Shown in pieces: positions 20,347-28,400 of a stretch of 32,574 nucleotides of DNA. The DNA comes from a virus, in the IMG/VR virus record IMGVR_UViG_3300043119_000597, positions 1 to 32,574 of that record, one strand, 5' to 3'. The notes under the pieces are model-generated. The model was not told the DNA's origin and did not search any database. It saw nothing but the letters and a program-made list of their open reading frames with translations. Made by a program: the position numbers and the translations under genes. The stretch's first letter is position 1, and each line of letters opens with the position of its first letter.

Positions 20347-21033
20347 CTAGTTGCCGTATTGAACAACGGTCGGGGATAGCTTCGGCATCCCCTTGGCAAT
20401 GGCTGCTTCCAGATCATCGAGGAAGCGGTTCACGTCGCTGAAGTCACGGCGCGGCATGAAGCTGAGGTCGTAGTCCCACCATGCCGTCTCCAGCAGGCGC
20501 TTGCGGATATGGCCTTCGAAACGGTAGCGGATGTGCTTGGCTGGTACGCCGCCGACAATCTCATATGCCTGCACGTCTTTCGTCACGACTGCGCCTGCAC
20601 CGATCACGGCGCCGCACTCAATCGTGACGCCTGCCTTGATGATGGCTCCCGCGCCGATCCACACGTCATTGTGGATCACCACGCCCTTGCCGGTCATGTC
20701 AGGGTGACGCTGCATCTCGGTCATGCTGACGCCACGATAGGACGCGAAGTTGCCAAGGCCGCACGAGACGCCCGAAGGATCGCCCGCAATCGGATGCGTC
20801 GTCGCGAAGTCCCACTGGTGCGCGCTGGCCCCGATCATCACGCCACGGGCTATTGAGCAGTAACGACCAATCCGCGTTGAGTGGATCTCACAGCCTGACG
20901 AGAAGTAGGTGAACGCCCCGACCTTGCATCCGCCGTTGAAGGCTGCGCATCCGAGGTTGGCCGGCGCTTCGACTTCAAGACGGTCAAACGCGCCGGGCGG
21001 GTGAATGATCTCGACTAGCTGTCCATCATGCAT
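20347..21033 (-). CDS. Hexapeptide-repeat acetyltransferase (Vat/CatB type)
   Basis: A 228-aa left-handed beta-helix acetyltransferase that would move acetyl from acetyl-CoA to a hydroxyl on a sugar or similar acceptor. Repeats of the [LIV]-G-x4 type occur throughout ('TRIGRYCSIARGVMIGA', 'VVIHNDVWIGAGAIIKAG', 'AVIGAGAVVTKDV'). The likely catalytic His is in 'SAHQWDF', and the terminal 'GVPAKHIRYRF' is typical. AGGG precedes the ATG. It lies among tail-fibre genes, so a role in modifying host surface polysaccharide is more likely than drug resistance, despite the Vat/CatB resemblance. Confidence 0.87.
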   Translation of the reverse strand: MHDGQLVEIIHPPGAFDRLEVEAPANLGCAAFNGGCKVGAFTYFSSGCEIHSTRIGRYCSIARGVMIGASAHQWDFATTHPIAGDPSGVSCGLGNFASYRGVSMTEMQRHPDMTGKGVVIHNDVWIGAGAIIKAGVTIECGAVIGAGAVVTKDVQAYEIVGGVPAKHIRYRFEGHIRKRLLETAWWDYDLSFMPRRDFSDVNRFLDDLEAAIAKGMPKLSPTVVQYGN

Positions 21034-21052
21034 GGCGAAACCCTACCACGAA

Positions 21053-22615
21053 TTATAGCGCGCCATAAGCCCGCAGCACGTAAGCCGAGCCGTTCCAGGC
21101 CACGATGCACCACGTATTTTGCACGAGGTTCTTCAGCCCGCCCACGGACAGGTTGAACGCGCCGCCTCCCGTGCGCGTAATGTGAAACATTGTGCCAAGG
21201 CCAACGCCCGTGCTGCTCAGCGTGATGGTGCGGTCTGCTGTGAGCGTGCCGGTGTGCTGGATGTTCTGGTTGGATTTCAGAGGCGTCAGCGTGAAGTCAA
21301 CATCCGTCGCAACCGTTGCGATTGCGTACTCATTGAGCCGCGACCATGTCGAGTTCTGACGCCAGACCAGCGAACGGATGCTGGTGTCGATGATGCCGAC
21401 GACTGACAAGTCCTGCGCCGTGGGGAGCTGCGCCACGGTCAGGCGGTTGTTGATGTCCAGCAGCGTAACCTCTGCCGTCAGGTCGTAAGGCGTTGTGTGA
21501 ACAGACTGATCGAACACAAAGCCGGTGACGTAGGCGTTATCCACCTGCGCGCCGACCTTCAGCACCTTGACCCCAGCGTTGGAGCCAGAGATGTGCGTCA
21601 CCACGTTGTTGGCAATGAGGACGTTCGTTCCCGAGCGGATGTCGTAATAGCTCGCTGTCGCGTTCGTCCACAGGTTGCGGTGAACGTTGTTCGTGATGCT
21701 GACCGTATCCAGCCATACGCTGCCGTAGCTCTCGATCAGGTAGTCTGCGAGGTAATCGCTGTCCGCATAGTCGATGTTGGAGAACTCGTTCCCTTGCCAC
21801 AGGAACATACTTGCATCTTCGCCATCGACCGTGCGAGCCCGCACAGCGCCAATACCCTGGTTCTCCATGTTCGTGTTGATGATGCGAACGCTGCCAGCCG
21901 GGTAATCCCTGACGCTCAGGTCCACGCCATAGGCTTGGCCGATCAGCATGTTGTCGTTGATATGGATGTATCCAACACGGGATATGACGCCCGCGCCGGT
22001 CAGGCTTCCTGATGTGCCGAACACGTACTCCTGCGAGAACCAGCCGCCTGCGCCCTCGTCGGTGCTTTCCGTCTCATAGACAGCCGCCGCGTTGACGACG
22101 TTGTCGTGATAGTTGCCGGTCATCTGCGGATAGGCCGGCAGCAGGAAGTAAGCGCTGTTGTACTTGTTCGTGAAGGCGTTGTTGCGGATCTTCGTGCCGG
22201 ACTGGTTGACGCCTGTCGGCCCCTTCATGGCGATAGCGCCGCCCGAGGTCATGGGACGGTTGGCAACCTGCGTGTTGAACTTGATGTCCTCGACCACAGA
22301 GCCGTACTGAATGGTCACGTCGATGTCGTAGTCATTGTTGTAAGCGCCGTAGATTTCGCTGTCATACGCATGAAACTGCGCAGCCGGCCCCGGCCCCGGC
22401 GATGCGTTCACGCCCCGCAGCACGATAGGCGTTGTGAGCGTCATGCCCGCGCTCAGCGAGTATCCGCCAAGCGGCACACTGACAGCCCGTCCAGCCGCTT
22501 CCGTGAACGCAGCCGTCAGCTTTGTGGCATCGTTGGTGGAGCCATCGCCCGTCGCGTTGAGCGTGACGTCCATCGGATCTTCGACAGACCGGACATGGGT
22601 TTTCAATGCAGACAT
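21053..22615 (-). CDS. Second tail fibre/spike, beta-helix type
   Basis: A 520-aa protein whose middle (about residues 75-350) is rich in short beta strands and Asn/Gly turns ('IRNNAFTNKYN', 'VLIANNVVTHISGSN'), the look of a right-handed parallel beta-helix as in pectate-lyase-like phage spikes. The N-terminus ('NATGDGSTNDATKLTAAFTEA') resembles the start of pectate-lyase-3-type domains. The C-terminal 100 residues look like a separate beta-rich tip ('RTITLSSTGVGLGTMFHITR'). It probably binds or degrades host surface glycan. It follows the main tailspike and a 76-aa gene. Confidence 0.8.
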   Translation of the reverse strand: MSALKTHVRSVEDPMDVTLNATGDGSTNDATKLTAAFTEAAGRAVSVPLGGYSLSAGMTLTTPIVLRGVNASPGPGPAAQFHAYDSEIYGAYNNDYDIDVTIQYGSVVEDIKFNTQVANRPMTSGGAIAMKGPTGVNQSGTKIRNNAFTNKYNSAYFLLPAYPQMTGNYHDNVVNAAAVYETESTDEGAGGWFSQEYVFGTSGSLTGAGVISRVGYIHINDNMLIGQAYGVDLSVRDYPAGSVRIINTNMENQGIGAVRARTVDGEDASMFLWQGNEFSNIDYADSDYLADYLIESYGSVWLDTVSITNNVHRNLWTNATASYYDIRSGTNVLIANNVVTHISGSNAGVKVLKVGAQVDNAYVTGFVFDQSVHTTPYDLTAEVTLLDINNRLTVAQLPTAQDLSVVGIIDTSIRSLVWRQNSTWSRLNEYAIATVATDVDFTLTPLKSNQNIQHTGTLTADRTITLSSTGVGLGTMFHITRTGGGAFNLSVGGLKNLVQNTWCIVAWNGSAYVLRAYGAL

Positions 22616-22620
22616 CAGCC

Positions 22621-22851
22621 CTACTCCGGCGCTTGTTCTGAGATGGTGAGGAGGCCCAGGTCACGGAACCAGAGCGCATCGAGGTAAGGCCCGGTGCCAA
22701 TGAGCGCGTGCTTCCACTCGCCGCCTGCCTTGAGCATGAAGCCTGCGCCATCGCCAAAGGCGTCAGCGGGAACGCTGTAGGCTTCGGAGTACGGGCATTG
22801 CGGGGCCACTTCGGACACCACGCCCTGATCTGTTCTGCCGCGCTGTTTCAT
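22621..22851 (-). CDS. Small unknown protein between the two spike genes
   Basis: A 76-aa protein with aromatic and Gly residues ('FMLKAGGEWKHALIGTGPYLDALWFRDLG'), no membrane segment and two acidic ends. Its GGAG ribosome binding site lies over the tailspike stop, so the two are coupled. Position suggests a fibre accessory or connector. Family not recognised. Confidence 0.7.
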   Translation of the reverse strand: MKQRGRTDQGVVSEVAPQCPYSEAYSVPADAFGDGAGFMLKAGGEWKHALIGTGPYLDALWFRDLGLLTISEQAPE

Positions 22852-22855
22852 GTGC

Positions 22856-25402
22856 TTACTCCGCGCTCAAGAGAAACAAGTCTGTCCGCAAGATGCCGGG
22901 CCGGAACGCAGTTGGCGTTGCCGACCATGTGCCACCCGGAACAATGCTGATCTCGACACCGTTCGCCTTGAGGGTTGTTCCGCTCACTGCGGTTGTGCCG
23001 CTGTCGGTGTAAACGTTGTTTCCCGGAATAGAGACAACCGCGCTGGCGCTGATGGCTGTAAGCGTCGGGTCCGCGAGCATCGGAATGTCGAAGCTCGCGC
23101 CAACAGCAAAGGATGATGTGTTGAGCGACCCGGCAAACAGGCCATTCACACCGACCCCGAACTTGCGCAGCGTGCGCGAGCATTCGATATCGTCCCATGA
23201 GGTTGGGCGCATGTCGAACACGGAGAAGCCCATGCCGAGTTCCCATTGCGGGATGAGCAGCTCAATCTCGTATGTCGTGTTGATCGGCAGGGACCAGTAG
23301 ACGTTGAGATAGTCGTTGCTGTTGCTGCCGAACGTCTTGCCCGTCACGCTTGGAAGCTGAACCAGATAGTTAAGCCCCTTCCACGTTGAAGACAGCGTTG
23401 CGCTCTGACCGCGCTGGGGAGAGGTCTGCGTGACCGCCGCTGTCGTGGAGGGCGAACCGCCCGTGCCGAAGTATTGCTCCACGCGCGTTGCCACGAGCGA
23501 CACAGCCGAACCAGCGTTCTGACGCCAGAGGCCGCTCATGGTCGTGTAGCAGCCCGTGTAGAGCCGCGCCCGGTTGGCTCGATCACGCACACGCTGGCCC
23601 ATGTAGAAATATGTGTTTCCGCTCGCCGCCGTGACCGCAATCCGCAGCTTGAACAACGGGTCGCCTTCGCTGTCCGTGAAGTAGGGATCGACCGCTTCGA
23701 GGCTCCACGTCGCCGTGATTGAGCCGTCGAAGCTGAACAGCCAGTTGTCAGGCCCGAAGCCGCCGTTCGTGATCGTCCCAGACGAGCCACGCGTTTGGCG
23801 CCCGAAGGTCGGGTTCAGCAACTTGTTGTGGAAGAACCGGCCCGTCACGGGGCCTTGCTGGTTGACCCATCCGCCATAGGGAAAGTCGCCCGGCATGATG
23901 GTCCGACCGCGAATGTACTTGCGTTCCTTGAAGCCCAACGGCACCTGCTCGTCAAACATGGTCATGTCGCCAAAGCAGTGGCCGCCGCCAGGTGCGCTTG
24001 CGCTGTCGTCCACCTCCACGGGGAGCTGCTGACCCAGATCGGTCATCGTGCTTTGGATGTTCTGGGGGAACTTGAAGCCGCCCGGAACGGTCTGAACGCC
24101 ACGGATGCGGATTGACCGCTGGTTGCCGTTGGCCGTGCCGTAGGCCGAAAAGAACAGGTTCTGGAATGTGTTCTGGTCTGCGAAGCCGATATCGAGGCCA
24201 ATACCGCCAACACGGCTGACCTGAATGAAGGAGCTGCCGAAATGCCAGCGGACCGGGTCGCCGCCGTTTTCCTCTCCCGACGTTGCAGAGCCGAGAAAGC
24301 CGTCAAGACGCATTCCAATGCCGCCGTCAGGCATGGATATCTGAAGGTCGCGGACATAGTTGTCGGTCGTCTGGTCGCCTTCCCCTGTCGTTCCAGAGAT
24401 CGTCTGCTTGTCCACCGTGTCGATATCGAACGCCACGCCGGTAAAGCCAGCGAAGGTCAGGCCGATGAGTTCGGAACGGTTGAGCGATTGAATGCGCAGG
24501 CCGGTTGCTGCATCGTTGGTATTGTCGCCGTTGAAGGCCAGGTTGCGCAGGTTGATGCCGTAGGCCGGCCCCAGCACTTCCATCATTGTGCCGCCGCCTG
24601 AGCCAGTCCACTTCAGGCGCGTGCCGATATCTTCCAGCGGCGAACCCGCGCTGTTGAGGCGCAGGAATGGCCGCGCAGGATGGCCCTCGATGGTCAGGCC
24701 GTTGAGGGTCGAGTATTGCGAGGTGGAGCCGTCGGCGATGGTGATCTTGGTCGAGATGCTGGATTCGCCCTCAAGCATCCGCACCATGGGCAGGTTGGCC
24801 GCGAATGCCTGCGTGACCGCGCTGGATACGTCGCCATTGTTGACCCACGTATATTCGGCAGAGGGAGCCGCTAGCCCCTGCGCTGCGAATGAACGCAGGT
24901 AGATGGCCGAGCCATTCGGCGGCGCGCTGGTGAACGTAATGGTTGTGTCCGTCCCGTCATTGGCGACGCTGTAGGCTCCGGTGTTCTGGAGAATGCCGTC
25001 GATGGACGCGATGACCTGATAGGGCGAGGACAGAACGACGTCCTCGATGGTGTAGGCCGTGGTCGTGCCGTTGCCGGTTGCGCTTTCCTCGAATTGCTCA
25101 ATCAGGCCATCGTTCAGGTAGGTGTAGGACACCACGCCGGAAACGACGTCGGCTTCCCACAGCACGGTTGCGCCGTCCGAGGATGTCGCGCGCCAGGAAT
25201 ACTGCACGTCATCGCGGAAGTAATAGACAACCTGCCCGAGCGAGTTTGCCACAACCGGATTTGTGGCGGGGGTCGCGCCCGCAACGTCCGTGTAAACGGG
25301 CGTGCGTGTGGTCGTGTTGCGGACATAGGTGTTGACCAGCCCGCCAGCTTCGGGCTCGCCGTCTGTTCCGAATAGCGGGGCGAGGAATGCGACATAAGCC
25401 AA
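22856..25402 (-). CDS. Tailspike/receptor-binding protein
   Basis: An 848-aa virion protein. The N-terminal domain (about residues 1-90) resembles the virion-anchoring domain of P22-type and other podovirus spikes ('GGLVNTYVRNTTTRTPVYTD', 'NPVVANSLGQVVYYFRDDVQYSW'). It is followed by a small domain common in T7-like fibres ('IASIDGILQNTGAYSV', 'TITFTSAPPNGSAIYLRSF'). A long beta-helix region comes next (about 190-440), then a C-terminal beta-rich domain. The start is a TTG with GGAG seven bases upstream, giving the usual 'MAYVAFLAPLFGTDG'; no ATG is available in frame. A strong terminator lies just upstream. Host specificity and glycan hydrolase activity are likely. Confidence 0.86.
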   Translation of the reverse strand: MAYVAFLAPLFGTDGEPEAGGLVNTYVRNTTTRTPVYTDVAGATPATNPVVANSLGQVVYYFRDDVQYSWRATSSDGATVLWEADVVSGVVSYTYLNDGLIEQFEESATGNGTTTAYTIEDVVLSSPYQVIASIDGILQNTGAYSVANDGTDTTITFTSAPPNGSAIYLRSFAAQGLAAPSAEYTWVNNGDVSSAVTQAFAANLPMVRMLEGESSISTKITIADGSTSQYSTLNGLTIEGHPARPFLRLNSAGSPLEDIGTRLKWTGSGGGTMMEVLGPAYGINLRNLAFNGDNTNDAATGLRIQSLNRSELIGLTFAGFTGVAFDIDTVDKQTISGTTGEGDQTTDNYVRDLQISMPDGGIGMRLDGFLGSATSGEENGGDPVRWHFGSSFIQVSRVGGIGLDIGFADQNTFQNLFFSAYGTANGNQRSIRIRGVQTVPGGFKFPQNIQSTMTDLGQQLPVEVDDSASAPGGGHCFGDMTMFDEQVPLGFKERKYIRGRTIMPGDFPYGGWVNQQGPVTGRFFHNKLLNPTFGRQTRGSSGTITNGGFGPDNWLFSFDGSITATWSLEAVDPYFTDSEGDPLFKLRIAVTAASGNTYFYMGQRVRDRANRARLYTGCYTTMSGLWRQNAGSAVSLVATRVEQYFGTGGSPSTTAAVTQTSPQRGQSATLSSTWKGLNYLVQLPSVTGKTFGSNSNDYLNVYWSLPINTTYEIELLIPQWELGMGFSVFDMRPTSWDDIECSRTLRKFGVGVNGLFAGSLNTSSFAVGASFDIPMLADPTLTAISASAVVSIPGNNVYTDSGTTAVSGTTLKANGVEISIVPGGTWSATPTAFRPGILRTDLFLLSAE

Positions 25403-25418
25403 GGGCAGGCTCCAATGC

Positions 25419-25442
25419 AAAAAACCCCGCTGCGAAGCGGGG
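25419..25442 (-). terminator. Terminator between ejection genes and tailspike
   Basis: On the minus strand, arms CCCCGCT/AGCGGGG (7 bp, loop TCGC) are followed by TTTTTT. It lies 26 bp past the stop of the 1420-aa gene and ends 17 bp before the tailspike start. It should reduce transcription into the tailspike and lysis genes, unless late transcription is antiterminated. Confidence 0.85.
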
Positions 25443-25468
25443 CCGGGTCGTTTGTGGTGGTGGTGGGG

Positions 25469-28400
25469 TTAGTTGGGTTTGGCGCTCTGCTTGTTCCGAA
25501 CCGCGACGTTTTTCGGATCGAACATCACGTAGTTACGCGTTCCAGACTTCGCCTCGCGTGACGCACGGTCGAGGAACTGCGCGCCCTTGATGCCGTTGGC
25601 GCTGAGTGCTTCGCTTGCCGCCTTGTCGTTGCCCATCGCCATGAGGATGTCATAGCCGCTGGCCTGCGGATCAAGCGGGGCGTCACCCTTCATGTTGCGC
25701 CATGCATCGGCAACGCGGCTTTGAACGATCTCGGTCTGACCGGACAGCGGGGCGTCGAGGTCGAACAGGTCATCACCCTGCGCGTCAAGGTCCACTTCAT
25801 AGAACGCGCCCTGCTTGGCAGACATATCCGTGGCGCGGCCCTTGTTGAGCGCATCGAGGGCGCGCTTGTATTGTGTCGGATCTGTCCTGCCCGCCTTCTT
25901 TATCTCGCCCTTCAGGAACGCGCGGACCTTCTCGACGTCGCCGCCTTCGTGGTAGAGTAGCGATCCGGCGAAATCCTCGGGCGAACCGCTGTTCTGTCCG
26001 ATGGAACGATAGAAGTTCGCAAGGTTCGGACGTTCGGCAAAGTAGAGGCCATAGCCGCGCGATTGCGTACCCTCTCCGCTGCCGACCGTGTCGTCAGTCA
26101 GCGCGAACTCGTCAAAGTCGTGCTTGCTGCCGTGGTATGCCCTGATCTTGCCCGGCGCGGGCGCATCGGCCATCGGCTTCGGGGGCCAGTTCTCGGGAGG
26201 CTTCACGATGGGAGCCCCAGGCTTAGGCGCCAGCGCATTCACAGCACCACGCACGCCACGGCCTGCAATGCCTCCGGTGAGCGCGCCGCCTGCCGCGTTG
26301 AGCATCCGGTCCGCGTCGTTGATGACGCCGTCACCGTTCGCGTCTGTGAGGTTCAGCGTGCCGCCTGCTGCGGCTCCAAGGCCCGCGCCTATCGCTTCGG
26401 GCTGGCCTCTCACACCAGCTAGAAGCTTGGAGCTTTGTGTTTCGGAGGGGTCGAAGGACGCGAACTTGGAGCGGATGTTTGCTTCATTGCCGGGGAAGAC
26501 GACAATCTCGCCGCGCCATTTTGCGCCATCGTAGCCCAGCGACTGAGCCGCCTTCGTAAAGGCTTCAGCATCCTCCGCGATGAACTCGCGCCCACGATCC
26601 TGACCAGCGCCGGGAGGATAGACTTCAAGTGGCCGACCAGTCTGCTGATCGCGTGCGATATTTTTATACCCGGCTTTCTCAAATTGCGCAGCAACTTCTG
26701 GAGAGTTCGCCAGTTCTTCCGTGAATGGCTTTTTCATGCGGATGAGAACAGGAATGTTTCGCGCGCCGTCCTTGAGTTCGCCAAGCTCTTCGCCATACTG
26801 GCCGTATGCGTAACCGGGCGAGTTCGGACGCGCGTTTGATGCTTTGAAGCGTTCGGTGGCGGGCGCGAAATAGTGACCACGCCCCATCCAGCCCGGATCG
26901 CTGCGGCCAATCTTCGTTGGATCGAATGCGTCGAAATCCGCAGACGTTGCATGAACGCCTTCAAAGACCTGATGGTCCTTGCCCCACTCTCTCGCTCTCT
27001 GCATTCGAGAGGGCTCATCCATAGGAAGGGACTTCCCTCCGAAGCCGTTCTTCACTGGAGGGGGCTTGGGGGTGGCGCTCTGCGGGGGCGCTGTTGCTGC
27101 AATCTCGTCAAGCTCACGGTTCGACCGCTCAGCCATGCGCCTGATGGCGTACTGAATGCTAACAGCGCGGTTCAGGCGGTCCTGCGCATTCGGGGCTTTG
27201 CTGTTCTTCAGTTGGTCGATGACGTACTGCTGCGCCTTGAGCGCTTTATCGACGCCGCCGTTGTAGCTCACGAGCCGCTGGGCTTCTTTCATGAAGCGCT
27301 GATCGAACGCGGGCGCGGCTTTGGGCTTAGGCGCCAGCGCGTTCATCCCGCCACGCACGCCACGGCCTGCAATGCCTCCGGTGAGCGCGCCGCCTGCCGC
27401 GTTGAGCATCCGGTCTGCGTCGTTGATGACGCCATCACCGTTCGCGTCTGTGAGGTTCAGCGTGCCGCCTGCGATGGCTCCACCGCCTGCGCCTATCGCC
27501 TCGGGCGAGCCAGACATGCCAAGGCGGTTCACAGGCGGTCCCTGCGGCGTCGGGGGCGGCTCCACGTTGAGCGCATTGCGTGGGGGGCGGTTGCCGTAGA
27601 TGCGGGCCAGGTTCTCGTCAGTCGCGCCGCCGTAGAGCATTTCGGCAATGCGATTGCGCTGGTCCTGCGTGTAGGCGCCAGAGCGTGACAGCATGGCAAG
27701 GCCAGCTTCCAGCGGGTTGCGCACGGCTCGGAATGCGTCAGCGGCCACCGCTCCCATGCCACGGTCTGCCATGCCGGCCTGCGAGGTCGCGGAGCCGAAA
27801 TCGGGGTCACGCCGCTGTGCGTTCTTCAAGATGGTCTGGTCGGCCCTGATCCGTGCAACGAGATTGTCAGCCGTTTCGCGATCAAACACCGCGCCGAACA
27901 CTTCGCGCATACGCTCGCTGGAGAGGCCATCAAGGCCGCGCGCTTTCTCGATGTCGAGAACGATCTTTTCAACGGCGCCCATCTGCAAGGCCGTCAGAGG
28001 CTTGCCGGTGAACTTGGAGGCAATGGCGCGGACTTTCTCAACCGACAGCCCGCCGCCTGCGACTTGTGCCCCTTGCTTACGGGCTTCGCGCATACGGGGC
28101 GCGTCGGCTGCGTCCCGCAAGGGTTTGTACTCTGGCATGAGCGCATCAAGCTCGTCCTTGATCGCGCCGCGCGCCTTCTCAAGTTCATACGCCGCTTGCC
28201 CGCCCGAACGCTTCTGGCTCTCGATGGTGCGATCCAGCCCGCGCTTGACCAGATCCCATATGCGCGCGTTGCTGGGGGCTTGGCCTGCGGTTGTCTGAAG
28301 GCTTTCGGACGCCTGGATTGCGCGGCGCACGTACGGGCCAACAACCGGGTCATCCGCCAACTGCATCAGGCGTTCAGAGTTGACACCTGCATTATCCGCA

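Noticed and set aside
24680-25375. Plus-strand frames opposite the tailspike
   Set aside because: Shadows of the long tailspike frame.
26221-27505. Insertion sequence bounded by the two direct repeats
   Set aside because: The interval is in-frame coding sequence with no transposase or terminal inverted repeats; it is an internal duplication.
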